NCBI GenBank assembly: GCA_913757435.1
Contig: CAJYDM010000002.1
Coordinates: 558,001 to 622,000 of the forward strand
DNA from: Syntrophomonas sp. DTU019
GTDB taxonomy: Bacteria > Bacillota > Syntrophomonadia > Syntrophomonadales > Syntrophomonadaceae
Reading direction: 5' to 3'
DNA length: 64,000 nucleotides
Shown here: positions 48,569 through 57,502 of the stretch, piece by piece
How the letters are laid out: every line of letters starts with the position of its first letter
Numbering within the stretch: position 1 is the stretch's first letter
Notes under the pieces: model-generated
Database searches by the model: none
The model's input: the letters and a program-made list of their open reading frames with translations, nothing else
What the model was told of the DNA's origin: nothing
Made by a program: the position numbers and the translations under genes

Positions 48569-49006
48569 TCAATACATGGTCAGGCGGGAAGGGTAGACAT
48601 AGATCAGGTCGCTTTCACCCACCCGCTTGAAGGTGAACAGTTCTTGCAGCAGATCGAAGATAGGTTCCAGATCCTCTTCCGTAGCCTCTTCCTGTCCGAT
48701 CACCTCGATGCGGAAAACAGCTACCGCAACCTCGGCCCAATTTAGAAGTTTTAGCTCTTCCAGCCCTTCCCCTAAGAACTCCAGGTCTTCTACGGGAATA
48801 GAAAAAGGCGCCCGGCTTTTACTTTTAATATGGGTTTCCATAAGGCCGATCAATTGTTTGAGGCGGCTTTCCTGCTCGGCATCGATCAAATACTGGAAGA
48901 GAATATCGTACAGGTTTTGAACTACTATTATCGAGGTCACCGTAGGTAAACGCAGATGGGTGTCTTGTTTCACCAGAGTCAGTTTAAATTCCTTGACGGT
49001 CAGCAT
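48569..49006 (-). CDS. Uncharacterised protein
   Basis: 145 aa on the reverse strand, convergent with speB. Soluble, acidic, mixed alpha/beta: TVTSIIVVQNLYDILFQYLI, VEDLEFLGEGLEELKLLN, and repeated Glu/Asp runs. I recognise no family. RBS AGGGAGTGG before the ATG supports a real gene. No partner is visible. Confidence 0.65.
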   Translation of the reverse strand: MLTVKEFKLTLVKQDTHLRLPTVTSIIVVQNLYDILFQYLIDAEQESRLKQLIGLMETHIKSKSRAPFSIPVEDLEFLGEGLEELKLLNWAEVAVAVFRIEVIGQEEATEEDLEPIFDLLQELFTFKRVGESDLIYVYPSRLTMY

Positions 49007-49194
49007 AGCACCACTCCCTAAAGCAATTGATTATTAATAATGTCCACTGCTGGTGGCGAAATCGGGGTCCTAAACTTGACGAATAACCCCCACCCCTGGT
49101 TAACTTGTGGTTTGGTGGGCGGGTTGAGAACCTGCCCGGCAATCGGTTATGCTGATAACAGCAGCCGTGCAACACTCCAACGGAGGGTAATAAC

Positions 49195-49389
49195 ATGCGC
49201 CGTAGCCGATCAAAACCGAGCCGACCACCATCAGCAGACCGCAGCCACAGCGAGACCTGGGAGCAGATCGAGCGGCGGCGCTGGAAAAACAATGTTCTTG
49301 GCTTGATTACCTTGCTGCTCATCATTGTCCTGGCCGCTGATGTGGGTGGGTGGGCAGGCCGACTGGGTAACCTGTTGCTGGGCAAATAA
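49195..49389 (+). CDS. Small single-pass membrane protein
   Basis: 64 aa. A strongly basic N-terminus (RRSRSKPSRPPSADRSHSE) is followed by one hydrophobic helix (NVLGLITLLLIIVLAADVGG). RBS CGGAGGG at 7 bp supports it. Lies alone between two reverse-strand genes. Not recognised. Confidence 0.5.
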   Translation: MRRSRSKPSRPPSADRSHSETWEQIERRRWKNNVLGLITLLLIIVLAADVGGWAGRLGNLLLGK

Positions 49390-49428
49390 GCTTGCCAGCC
49401 TTCCTGAGACTTATTGGTTATGCCGGTT

Positions 49429-50469
49429 CTAACCCTGATGGGGTGGAGACGGCGGGAATTCATGCTGGAAATAATTGATTTTCATGGCTTCCCTGACTTC
49501 TGACATGGTCTCCCGGGCCACTTCATGAGCCCTGGTGGTGCCAGTCAGGAGTATGTCTTTTACCTCTTCGGGCCGCTCCTCATAATAATGCCTGATCTCA
49601 CGCATAGGGTCCAATAAGCCGTTAATGACAGAGGCCAGGTTCTTCTTACAGGCCACACATCCAACTTTGCCCTGACGGCAATCTGATTCTATTGCATCAA
49701 CTTCCACGGGATTAAAGACCCGGTGGTATTCAAATACGGTGCATACTTCAGGATGCCCCGGGTCGGTTTTACGGATCCGTGCTGGGTCAGTGACCGCATT
49801 CCTGACCTTTTCCTGTACCACTTCCGGTTTATCCGCCAAAAAGATAGCATTATTCAGGCTTTTGCTCATTTTATTTTTGCCGTCCAGGCCTACCAGACGA
49901 GGGGTTGTCCCTACCAAAGCCTCAGGTTCGACCAGGACTGGCTGGTATAGATCATTGAAGCGTCTCACGATTTTGCGGGCTAGTTCGATATGAGGAATCT
50001 GGTCCTCTCCCACTGGAACCAGGTGAGCCTTAAAAATACTGATGTCAGCCGCCTGACTGAGCGGATAACCCAGGAATCCATAGGTCATATCTTTAAATCC
50101 GTGCTGAGCCGCTTCGGTCTTCACCGTGGGGTTGTGGCGCAATACATTGACCGACGTGAACATGGAGTAATACATGGTTAATTCATGAATCTCCGGTATC
50201 ATGCTCTGCAGGAATATTGTGGCCAACTCCGGGTCAAGCCCTGCAGCCAGGTAATCCAGGGTTATTTCGTAGATATCCCGGGCCAGGTTTTCATCCTTTT
50301 CCCAGTGGGTCGTCAATGCCTGCACATCGGCGATGATTATAAAGCTTTCGTAATCATGCTGCAGCTTCACTCGATTGGCCAAACTGCCCACATAATGCCC
50401 TAAATGCAATTTGCCCGTGGGACGGTCGCCAGTTAAAATGCGCTTTTTTGTCTGTTTAATGACCAACAC
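49429..50469 (-). CDS. trpS: Tryptophanyl-tRNA synthetase
   Basis: 346-aa class I synthetase. HIGH motif as TGKLHLGHYVG, KMSKS motif as NKMSKSLNN, and the specificity helix region LGYPLSQAADISIF with GEDQIPHIELARKI. GTG start 50469 (or TTG 50466) follows AGAGGGG closely. A C-x2-C pair (CVACKK) near residue 275 is common in this subgroup. A terminator-like hairpin only about 20 bp upstream, behind a structured region, suggests either attenuation or a separate RNA gene. Confidence 0.95.
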   Translation of the reverse strand: MLVIKQTKKRILTGDRPTGKLHLGHYVGSLANRVKLQHDYESFIIIADVQALTTHWEKDENLARDIYEITLDYLAAGLDPELATIFLQSMIPEIHELTMYYSMFTSVNVLRHNPTVKTEAAQHGFKDMTYGFLGYPLSQAADISIFKAHLVPVGEDQIPHIELARKIVRRFNDLYQPVLVEPEALVGTTPRLVGLDGKNKMSKSLNNAIFLADKPEVVQEKVRNAVTDPARIRKTDPGHPEVCTVFEYHRVFNPVEVDAIESDCRQGKVGCVACKKNLASVINGLLDPMREIRHYYEERPEEVKDILLTGTTRAHEVARETMSEVREAMKINYFQHEFPPSPPHQG

Positions 50470-50486
50470 CCCCTCTAACCCACAAT

Positions 50487-50735
50487 TTGTCCCAAAACAA
50501 AAGCCCCCATACCCCTAGAAACGGAGGCTATATGTACTGCCTTGTTGTGCTCAGGCTAAGTGGGAAACGGCACTCGGCAGAACCAGGCGGACTACTGCCA
50601 TGGATTGCCTGCCGATTGCGACAAGTTTTTAGCAACCGAGCCTGTTCAGAGCGTAGTATGTATGGCGATGCTAATAAGATAGCACGAAGCGTTTTGCACT
50701 TCAAGGTATTTCCACAGGCATTATGCATCAGAAAA
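50487..50735 (-). ncRNA. Structured RNA candidate upstream of trpS (leader or independent ncRNA)
   Basis: Reverse-strand region of about 250 nt. In transcript order it holds GAAGTG-CAAAA-CGCTTC, TGCTA-TCTTAT-TAGCA, and a 7-bp stem TCGGCAG/CTGCCGA. Pairings GCTC..AGGC with GCCTGAGC and TGCCT with AGGCA close larger loops. A terminator follows (AGCCTCC with GGGGGCT, then TTTTGTTTT; 50491-50529). A T-box would be expected before trpS, but I cannot find its AGGGTGGnACCGCG element. The large central loop resembles 6S RNA only in outline. Class unassigned. Confidence 0.45.
50491..50529 (-). terminator. Terminator-like hairpin just upstream of trpS
   Basis: Reverse strand AGCCTCC (50529-50523) pairs with GGGGGCT (50508-50502; one G-U), then TTTTGTTTT. 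It ends about 20 bp before the trpS start. Confidence 0.7.
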
Positions 50736-50777
50736 TAAACGTCTAAGCTCAGTTCAACCATTTTGAGGAGGAATTGC

Positions 50778-50807
50778 TTGTTTTATGAACTTACATGCTT
50801 TTATAAT
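50778..50807 (+). promoter_or_regulatory. Sigma-A promoter of marR
   Basis: TTGTTT (50778-50783), 18 bp, TATAAT (50802-50807), 62 bp before the start codon. Confidence 0.6.
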
Positions 50808-50869
50808 ATGGTATAAAGTGGTCCAGAAAGAGATATAAAAAGCCTAGGCTGTAGAGGAGGAGTAATTTC

Positions 50870-51292
50870 ATGAATGGTTTGAACACCTTTATCGGTTTCA
50901 ACCTGCGGGCTACCATGAAAAAGATTGAAAAACACTTAAGTAGCCGTCTGGATGAGTTAGGAGTCACAATTCCCCAGAGTTTCATCCTGTATTGCCTTCA
51001 AGAAGAAAACGGCATCACGCTAAAAGAAATCGGCACCAGAACAATGATAGACAGCTCTTCCATGACCGTCTTGGTTGATAAACTGGAAAAAGACAAATTG
51101 GTGGAAAGGCGTCTGGACCCGCAGGACCGCCGCGCCATTAGAGTGTTCATCACCAATAAGGGCGCTGAAGTAGCCGCTCGGATCGTACAGATCAAATACG
51201 AGTTCAATGCCCTCTTATTCGATTTACTGGGTGAGGGTAATCAAAAGGAGTTTATCCACGCCATAAACAATCTAATGAACGGGCTCGACTGA
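50870..51292 (+). CDS. MarR-family transcriptional regulator
   Basis: 140 aa. Winged-helix core: SFILYCLQEENGITLKEIG, SSSMTVLVDKLEKDKLVERR, and the wing DPQDRRAIRVFITNKG, diagnostic of MarR proteins. RBS GAGGAGGAG. No drug-efflux or enzyme gene beside it, so its targets are unknown; autoregulation is typical of the family. Confidence 0.92.
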   Translation: MNGLNTFIGFNLRATMKKIEKHLSSRLDELGVTIPQSFILYCLQEENGITLKEIGTRTMIDSSSMTVLVDKLEKDKLVERRLDPQDRRAIRVFITNKGAEVAARIVQIKYEFNALLFDLLGEGNQKEFIHAINNLMNGLD

Positions 51293-51472
51293 ACGCAGAG
51301 ATGAGGCTGCTGGAAAAACTTTCATTGCAGTTTATAATAGCAGTTTATATATTAGATTAATATAAATAATATTAGAATCTAGAGCATATGATAGTAATTG
51401 TATAGTATTTCGAGCTCAGAGCGTGGCATCGAGCAACAGGGCATATTTTACAGAAAACCCCCATCATTTTTA

Positions 51473-51500
51473 TTGACAATGCACAGAATTATGCTAAAAT
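51473..51500 (+). promoter_or_regulatory. Sigma-A promoter of speD
   Basis: TTGACA (51473-51478), 16 bp, TAAAAT (51495-51500): a perfect -35 with a good -10. Confidence 0.75.
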
Positions 51501-51573
51501 TCTACATGTGCGTTTTAGGGATTAAATTAAGGAGGTCTGAGAGCACAAAAAAAACTGAAGGGAGGCGACATGA

Positions 51574-51957
51574 TTGCAGTCTTTAGGGCGACATGTACTG
51601 GCCGAAGTATATGGCTGTCACTTTGAAGTATTGAATGATATCGCTCAGGTGGAGGATATCATGGTAAATGCTGCTTTGGAGGCTGGAGCTGAAGTGAGAG
51701 AGGTTGTTTTTCACAAGTTTAGCCCGCAAGGAGTCAGTGGAGTCGTTGTTATTTCAGAGTCGCACCTGGCAATTCATACCTGGCCGGAGTTGGGATATGC
51801 AGCAGTAGATGTATTTACCTGCGGTGAATCGGTTAACCCCTGGGATGCCTGTAATTATCTGGCTGAGAAATTTGGGGCGACCCATGTAACGGCATCAGAA
51901 GTGAAGCGGGGAACGGTTCAGAGCCAGAAGAAGGAGCGCCTGGTGGTAAATATTTAG
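51574..51957 (+). CDS. speD: S-adenosylmethionine decarboxylase proenzyme
   Basis: 127 aa, TTG start 8 bp after GGGAGG. Gives SLGRHVLAEVYGC at the N-terminus as in homologues; an ATG four bases earlier is out of frame. Self-cleaves before Ser63 in VVISESHLAIHTWPE to form the pyruvoyl group. It supplies decarboxylated SAM to SpeE, encoded about 4 kb upstream. Remaining family residues: VDVFTCGE and the catalytic Cys in it. Own promoter and terminator. Confidence 0.95.
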   Translation: MQSLGRHVLAEVYGCHFEVLNDIAQVEDIMVNAALEAGAEVREVVFHKFSPQGVSGVVVISESHLAIHTWPELGYAAVDVFTCGESVNPWDACNYLAEKFGATHVTASEVKRGTVQSQKKERLVVNI

Positions 51958-52015
51958 GAGGGATACTATTTTAGTAGACCGATGCAAATTAAACGATAGC
52001 GCTCGAATGGTCTGA

Positions 52016-52058
52016 AAGGTCTTACTTGAAACCGAATCAAGTAAGACCTTATTCTATT
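52016..52058 (+). terminator. Hairpin terminator after speD
   Basis: AAGGTCTTACTTGA (52016-52029) pairs perfectly over 14 bp with 52037-52050; the following ATTCTATT is a weak T tract. Confidence 0.75.
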
Positions 52059-52254
52059 AGTGGCAAAATTCGGACTGTCAAAGCCGGTTATTTTCTATAT
52101 AATTAATAACATATGAAAAAACATGTCAGGGGTAGAAGCAGTCAGGAAATTATTGCGAAGGTGTTTTATCCTCGAAATGGTTTAGAATAGAGATAGATAG
52201 ACATTTCAGAATAATGATAAAGAGAATCAAACCCAAGGGTTAGTGGGGGGACTT
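52059..52254. other. Gap before the prenyl-quinone genes
   Basis: About 200 bp, AT-rich, without a credible gene. I see no clear promoter or conserved RNA; the RBS GGGGGGAC for the next gene closes it. Confidence 0.4.
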
Positions 52255-52995
52255 ATGGTGGAACGCGATATAACACAGGATTTAAAAGAGGTCGACCGCA
52301 TGGTGCGGGTACGGCTTTCGCCCTGGTGGAAGAGGATTCAGAGTCATGTTGCTCAGGCAGCCGCAGAGCCCACCTGGGAACATCTGCCAGCAGCGGTATT
52401 GGCCATTTATCGTTACCTGGGCCAGCAGCCTGGATATTCCCTTAATATGGCCGCTGTGTTTAAGATGACTCATTTAGCCAGTGTCATTCATGAGTCAGTG
52501 GGGGATGACGAGGAAGGACAGGCTTATAACCAGGACATGCAGTTCAGCATCTTAATTGGGGATTATATTTTCGGGTCGATATTAAAAATGCTGGTGGAGA
52601 TGGATGCTGATCATCTTTTGGAGGTATTTGCCGATACAATAGGGCAAATGAATGAGGGCCTGGTGATGAAGTACAGAATGAATTCCGCACCGGAGCAGGT
52701 TGTAGCGAGAACCAGAGCCTCCCTTTACCAGGCCGCCTTTACTACTGCAGCTCGGTTGCGCGGTGTTTCCAATGATGCCATTATATGGTATGCCAAATTC
52801 GGCTTCCATGTAGGTATGGCATTGGAAGGCCATGCCCCGTCAAACTTGGAAACAGAGAATGCGATGAAACATTGCCAAAAGAGTCAGGAATTGTTTCCCT
52901 TAATTAACCAGGGGGGGAGCCCCTTGAGCGGTACCGCCCTGGAAATGATCATACGCAACAATCTCGCTAGCGGTTTGGCTCGGGCAGCGATTTAA
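52255..52995 (+). CDS. Degenerate polyprenyl-synthase-like protein (non-catalytic paralogue)
   Basis: 246 aa. It aligns by eye with the true synthase at 54665: MTHLASVIHESVG sits where the synthase has LTHMATLVHDDVID, SILIGDYIFGSILKML matches SIYAGNLVFANSLSLV, and WYAKFGFHVGMALEG matches the KYGYYLGMAFQVTDD segment. Both DDxxD metal-binding motifs are lost. It may be the non-catalytic chain of a heterodimeric long-chain prenyl diphosphate synthase, as small subunits do elsewhere, but that is inferred. Start ATG 52255 behind GGGGGGAC. Confidence 0.65.
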   Translation: MVERDITQDLKEVDRMVRVRLSPWWKRIQSHVAQAAAEPTWEHLPAAVLAIYRYLGQQPGYSLNMAAVFKMTHLASVIHESVGDDEEGQAYNQDMQFSILIGDYIFGSILKMLVEMDADHLLEVFADTIGQMNEGLVMKYRMNSAPEQVVARTRASLYQAAFTTAARLRGVSNDAIIWYAKFGFHVGMALEGHAPSNLETENAMKHCQKSQELFPLINQGGSPLSGTALEMIIRNNLASGLARAAI

Positions 52996-53111
52996 ACATA
53001 AATATGTTGTCAATACGGCCTGCGGCCTGCAGGCCTTTTGTCTTGCCAACTAAAGGCCCGGGGATTCGCATAACCCCCAGGGGCCTTGCCGGAAGAAGGA
53101 GCATTTTAGCC

Positions 53112-53960
53112 TTGAACAATCTGACACGGTTCCTGAAAATGATTGATTTTGGGCATACCCTGTTCGGCTTGCCGTTTGCCTACTTAGGAGCGTTTCTGGC
53201 TGTTGCTGGTCTACCCAGCCTGGCACAATTGGGCTGGATCACTCTGGCCATGATCAGTGCCCGCACCTCAGCTTTGTGTTTGAACCGTATCATAGACCGG
53301 CATTTGGATCTGGCCAACCCGCGCACTGCCCACTGGGTGATGGCCTCGGGGCAACTCCCGCTCAGTCTGGTGTGGGGAGCTGTGGTGGTTGGTCTGGCTC
53401 TGCTTTTCATCGCTGCCTACCATCTCAATCCGCTTTGCTTCAAACTGGCTCCCCTGGCAGTAATAGTTCTATGGGGTTATTCTTACACCAAGCGTTTTAC
53501 CTGGTGGTGCCATCTTATTCTGGGGCTGGCCATCGGCATGGGGCCGGTGGGGGCCTGGATGGCTGTAACCGGACGGCTGGACTGGCAGCCCATTCTTCTG
53601 ACCCTGGCGGTAGCTTGTTGGGTGGCGGGATTTGATATAACTTATGCCTGCCAGGACATAGAATTTGACCGCCAACAGGGGTTGTATTCCATCCCGGCCC
53701 GTTTTGGCGCCAGGATTGCATTCAAGTTCTCGGAGACGCTCCATGCACTGATGGTAGTATTCCTCATTATAGCCGGCCTGGCTCTCCACCTGGGGTTGTG
53801 GTATTATATCGGGGTAACTGCCGCCGCGCTTATCCTGCTCTATGAGCATAAGATAGTAACCCCGGAAAATATGAGCCGGGTGAATTTTGCTTCTTTTAAA
53901 ATCAACCACTACGTAGGTCTGTTGATCTTCATAACCACCCTGGCAGATATATTAGGTTAA
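53112..53960 (+). CDS. mqnP: UbiA-family polyprenyltransferase, MqnP-like
   Basis: 282 aa, TTG start behind GAAGGAG. UbiA superfamily: the first Asp-rich motif NRIIDRHLDLANPRT and the second YACQDIEFDRQQGLYSIPAR, with about eight hydrophobic helices. Of the UbiA group it resembles MqnP (often called 4-hydroxybenzoate prenyltransferase), which prenylates the futalosine-pathway intermediate of menaquinone. The neighbouring ubiX and prenyl synthase genes support quinone synthesis. Other mqn genes are not in the window. Confidence 0.85.
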   Translation: MNNLTRFLKMIDFGHTLFGLPFAYLGAFLAVAGLPSLAQLGWITLAMISARTSALCLNRIIDRHLDLANPRTAHWVMASGQLPLSLVWGAVVVGLALLFIAAYHLNPLCFKLAPLAVIVLWGYSYTKRFTWWCHLILGLAIGMGPVGAWMAVTGRLDWQPILLTLAVACWVAGFDITYACQDIEFDRQQGLYSIPARFGARIAFKFSETLHALMVVFLIIAGLALHLGLWYYIGVTAAALILLYEHKIVTPENMSRVNFASFKINHYVGLLIFITTLADILG

Positions 53961-54016
53961 ATCCTGGTACGATGGGTATGCTTGACTTTACTAATTAGGC
54001 AACTGGGGGATGCTGG

Positions 54017-54607
54017 ATGAAGAGGTACACCGTTGGGTTGACCGGTGCCAGTGGGATTATTTATGGAATTACACTTATCAGGGAACTACTGCTGGCTGGT
54101 TTTGAGGTACATGTTATCGTCAGTCAGGCAGCCGAGCTGGTTCTCAATCAGGAACAGGGTTGGCAGCAGGGAGAGAATGCAGCACAGGCTCTGAACTCGC
54201 TGCAAGACCGCTACCCACAGCTGATACGCCATGACAACCAAAATATTGCCGCTCCCATAGCCAGCGGTTCTTACCTGACCGAGGCCATGATCATCTTGCC
54301 CTGCACCATGGCTACTCTCTCCGCTCTGGCCCAGGGCAGCTCCAATAGCCTGATCGAACGGGCTGCCGATGTAATGCTTAAAGAAAATCGACCTCTGATA
54401 GTAGTGCCCCGGGAAACGCCTTTGAGCATTATCCATATCAGAAACATGCTGCTCTTAGCAGAAGCCGGAGGCCGTATCGTGCCGGCCATGCCAGCTTTCT
54501 ATCATCATCCCCAAAGGGTACAGGACCTGGTCGACTTTATGGTAGGTAAAATCCTGGATATGTTAAAGGTACCCAATAAGATGTTTATCCGCTATGAGGG
54601 TGATTGA
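54017..54607 (+). CDS. ubiX: Flavin prenyltransferase UbiX
   Basis: 196 aa. Makes prenylated FMN for UbiD-type decarboxylases. FMN-site motifs: TVGLTGASGIIYGITLIREL, IASGSYLTEAMIILPCTMAT and NRPLIVVPRETPLSIIHIRN. Standard length. In the quinone cluster it would support the decarboxylation step after prenylation. RBS GGGGGAT. Confidence 0.95.
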   Translation: MKRYTVGLTGASGIIYGITLIRELLLAGFEVHVIVSQAAELVLNQEQGWQQGENAAQALNSLQDRYPQLIRHDNQNIAAPIASGSYLTEAMIILPCTMATLSALAQGSSNSLIERAADVMLKENRPLIVVPRETPLSIIHIRNMLLLAEAGGRIVPAMPAFYHHPQRVQDLVDFMVGKILDMLKVPNKMFIRYEGD

Positions 54608-54664
54608 TGAACCGTACCGAATCTGGGTACGATTTGGTTGGAATACGTCGAATGAAGCATTATA

Positions 54665-55663
54665 ATGAGTTTAATTGACTATGTGGGGGAACACATGGGA
54701 CCCAATGATTTCTTTGCCCCGGTTGCAGATGAACTGCAAAGGGTTGAAAGCAGCCTGGAGACCAATATAAACACTGATTTGGGCGTATTGCATGCGGCCT
54801 CGACCCACCTTATTAAAGCCGGTGGCAAGAGGCTGCGACCGGCGTTTGCCCTCCTGGCAGCGCGGGTTTTTATAGATGACTTGGATGAAATTATCCCCCT
54901 GGCCATAGCCCTGGAATTGACCCATATGGCTACCCTGGTGCATGACGATGTAATTGATAATTCGCAAATCCGCCGTGGCACTGATACTGTTAAGAAGTTG
55001 TGGGGCAACCGCCTGTCTATCTACGCTGGTAACCTGGTATTCGCAAATTCGCTGTCCCTGGTAGCAGGGTATCAGCGGCAGGATATGGTAAACATACTGG
55101 CTGATACCAGTATGAAAATCTGTGAGGGCGAGATCATACAGATGTTGAGCGCCTACAACACTGAAGTAGGTATGAAAAACTATCTCCGCCGCATCGAACG
55201 TAAGACGGCTTTGTTGATCTCGGTGAGTTGCCAGCTGGGAGCCTTGCTAACCCCGGCTGGTATTGCCGAAATTTCTGCTCTGCAGAAGTATGGTTATTAT
55301 CTGGGGATGGCTTTTCAGGTGACTGACGACATACTGGATTTTGTGGCCACCGAAGAGATCCTGGGAAAGCCGACTGGAAGTGATATCAGGCAGGGTATAA
55401 TAACTCTGCCGACAATTTATGCTTTGCGTTTCAGCCCCCACCGGCAGGATTTGCAGCGCTGGCTGTCATCTGCGCAGTGCTGTATCGAACAGACCGATCA
55501 TATTGTAGATCTGGTAATTGATGCCGGGGGGATTGATTATGCTTACTATGCGGCCCAATATTACACCGAAAAAGCCAAACGTCAACTGCGCTATTTACCC
55601 AAGACCCCAATCACTGAGAATCTGGGGATGATGGCTGATTTTATCTCCAACCGAGACTATTAA
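54665..55663 (+). CDS. Long-chain polyprenyl diphosphate synthase
   Basis: 332-aa trans-prenyl synthase (HepT/IspB type) making the quinone side chain. First Asp-rich motif LVHDDVIDNSQIRRG, second MAFQVTDDILDFVATEE, plus GGKRLRPAFALLAA and GEIIQM. ATG 54665 has a weak RBS; ATG 54695 with GGGGGA is a possible shorter start. Chain length cannot be set by eye. The degenerate paralogue three genes upstream may be its partner. Confidence 0.92.
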   Translation: MSLIDYVGEHMGPNDFFAPVADELQRVESSLETNINTDLGVLHAASTHLIKAGGKRLRPAFALLAARVFIDDLDEIIPLAIALELTHMATLVHDDVIDNSQIRRGTDTVKKLWGNRLSIYAGNLVFANSLSLVAGYQRQDMVNILADTSMKICEGEIIQMLSAYNTEVGMKNYLRRIERKTALLISVSCQLGALLTPAGIAEISALQKYGYYLGMAFQVTDDILDFVATEEILGKPTGSDIRQGIITLPTIYALRFSPHRQDLQRWLSSAQCCIEQTDHIVDLVIDAGGIDYAYYAAQYYTEKAKRQLRYLPKTPITENLGMMADFISNRDY

Positions 55664-55681
55664 ATATGAGGTGCTTAACCA

Positions 55682-56470
55682 GTGGCCTTTTTCAATTTTG
55701 GTGACATGACCAAGGAAGAAAAGCAGACCTTCATCGCCCATCTGGAAGAATTGCGGACCGCGGTCCTGATAAGCGTGGTTGCTATTGTTATCGGTGCCTG
55801 TGTTGCCTTCTATTACAATGAAGAGATACTGGCGGCGATCGTCTCGCCCTTGAGCTCTCTGCAGCAGACCTTGATAGTTACCGGAGTGACTGAAGCCTTC
55901 TTCGTCAAGATAAAGCTGGCTTTGTATGCGGGGTTTGTTATGGCCTTTCCGGTAGTGGTGTGGGCTTTATGGCGCTTTATCAAGCCTGGCTTGTATCCGC
56001 ACGAAAGGCGTTATGTGTATGTACTGTTGCCAGTCACGGTGTTGCTCTTTGCTGCCGGAGTCCTTTTTTCTTATTTTGGAATTCTGCCTTTGGTTCTGAA
56101 TTTCTTCATCTTTATTGCAGGGGAAAATCTGGAAACGCTTTTCAAAGTGGATCAATATGTTTCCTTTGTTACAGCCTTCACCATTCCCTTTGGACTGGTT
56201 TTTGAACTGCCGGTGGCGGTGTTTTTCCTCACCAAGATCGGGGTGATCAAGCCGGAGTGGATGAAGAAAAACCGTAAGTACGCATTATTGGCCATCGTTG
56301 TGGTGGCTGCCGCTCTGACTCCTGGCCCAGACCCAATATCCCAACTGATGATGGCTATCCCGGTATATTTGCTCTATGAAGTCAGCATTTGGGTGTCCAG
56401 ATGGGCCAGCAAAGGAAAAACCCGTCTATCCCAAACAGAGGGAGATGATAAGCAGGAAGCTGAAAGGTAG
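55682..56470 (+). CDS. tatC: Sec-independent protein translocase TatC
   Basis: 262 aa, GTG start. Six hydrophobic helices. Signature parts: FIAHLEELRTAVLISVVAIV at the N-terminus, FVKIKLALYAGFVMAFPVVVW, and PGLYPHERRYVYVLLP. TatC receives twin-arginine signal peptides; TatA, encoded 152 bp downstream, forms the pore. Redox proteins with exported cofactors are the usual clients. Confidence 0.95.
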   Translation: MAFFNFGDMTKEEKQTFIAHLEELRTAVLISVVAIVIGACVAFYYNEEILAAIVSPLSSLQQTLIVTGVTEAFFVKIKLALYAGFVMAFPVVVWALWRFIKPGLYPHERRYVYVLLPVTVLLFAAGVLFSYFGILPLVLNFFIFIAGENLETLFKVDQYVSFVTAFTIPFGLVFELPVAVFFLTKIGVIKPEWMKKNRKYALLAIVVVAAALTPGPDPISQLMMAIPVYLLYEVSIWVSRWASKGKTRLSQTEGDDKQEAER

Positions 56471-56621
56471 CCGTGGTAAGGGCGTAACACATTAACAGCC
56501 GCAGCGATAAGGAGCCGTTCCCTTTACAAAAAAGGACCCATTTGTCATAATAGCACTATATATGGGGGGACAACTGGTAGCATCGCTGTGCGGCTCAATT
56601 TGAGCAAAGGAGAGAAATATT

Positions 56622-56810
56622 TTGTTTGCATTTCTGCCATTTAATGTTGGCCCTTGGGAACTGATCCTGATTCTGGTCATATTATTGATAATCGTAGGAC
56701 CGGGAAAACTACCGCAAGTAGGACAATCCCTGGGCAAAGCCCTGCAGAACTTTAAGAAATCCCGTGAAGAAGAACCCGACGAGGAAAGTGAAGATAAATC
56801 CGGCAAGTAG
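56622..56810 (+). CDS. tatA: Twin-arginine translocase pore protein TatA
   Basis: 62 aa, TTG start behind AAAGGAGAG. One membrane helix (PWELILILVILLIIVGPGKL), the FGPxxLP-like hinge in VGPGKLPQVGQSLGKAL, the amphipathic helix, and an acidic tail, all typical of TatA/E. Works with TatC upstream. The 150-bp gap between them holds no clear signal. Confidence 0.93.
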   Translation: MFAFLPFNVGPWELILILVILLIIVGPGKLPQVGQSLGKALQNFKKSREEEPDEESEDKSGK

Positions 56811-56860
56811 TTGGGACAAGTAGTAAAGTACTGCTTTTGCCCATGAAGTTTGGAGTATAT

Positions 56861-57502
56861 ATGCATCACCTGTTTCCCATTTGCCTGAATCTACAAGACA
56901 AAACCTGCCTGGTGGTAGGTGGCGGCCGGGTGGCAGAACGCAAGATAGCGTCATTGATAGAATATGGCGCCAGGGTCAAGGTGGTTAGCAATGCTGTTAC
57001 TCTGCGCATCGAACAATGGCAGCAAGAAGAGTTGGTGCAAGTCTCATTGCGCGATTTTGAAGCAGAAGACCTGGAAGGTGTTTGGCTGGTTTTCATAGCC
57101 ACGGACAACCGCCGGGTCAATGGGGAGATCAGCCAGTTATGCCAACGCATGAGTGTTCCGGCCAATGTGGTGGATAATCCTGCCGAATGTGACTTTCTGG
57201 TACCATCAGTGCTGCAGCGCGGCTCACTGCAGGTAGCGGTATCCACCGAAGGCAAGAGCCCAGCCTATGCAGCGCAATTGCGCCGGGAATTGGAGGCCAT
57301 TATCACCCCAGCCCATGGCGAATGGGTCGATCTGTTGGGTGAGGTCAAGATCTATCTTCAAAGCCAGGTGCCGGATATCAGCATTAGAAAGAAGATAATT
57401 GAATCAATCGTTAACTCGGATATACTAAACCTGATTCTAGTGGGGGAGAAAGACAAAGCGAAGGAGAAGATTAGGCAATGTATGTCCTTTTGGCAGGTTT
57501 GA
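56861..57502 (+). CDS. sirC: Precorrin-2 dehydrogenase (siroheme synthase N-domain type)
   Basis: 213 aa. NAD-dependent oxidation of precorrin-2 to sirohydrochlorin, possibly also iron insertion (CysG N-domain/Met8 family). Rossmann site CLVVGGGRVAERKIASLIEY, then VWLVFIATDNRRVNGEI and ANVVDNPAECDFLVPSVLQR. Start at ATG 56861 with TTGGAG upstream, so that the product begins MHHLFPICLNLQDK. Overlaps hemA by 25 bp and heads the tetrapyrrole operon. Confidence 0.92.
   Translation: MHHLFPICLNLQDKTCLVVGGGRVAERKIASLIEYGARVKVVSNAVTLRIEQWQQEELVQVSLRDFEAEDLEGVWLVFIATDNRRVNGEISQLCQRMSVPANVVDNPAECDFLVPSVLQRGSLQVAVSTEGKSPAYAAQLRRELEAIITPAHGEWVDLLGEVKIYLQSQVPDISIRKKIIESIVNSDILNLILVGEKDKAKEKIRQCMSFWQV

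Noticed and set aside
50470-50740. T-box riboswitch upstream of trpS
   Set aside because: The antiterminator consensus AGGGTGGnACCGCG and a clear specifier loop could not be found, so only an unclassified structured RNA is reported.
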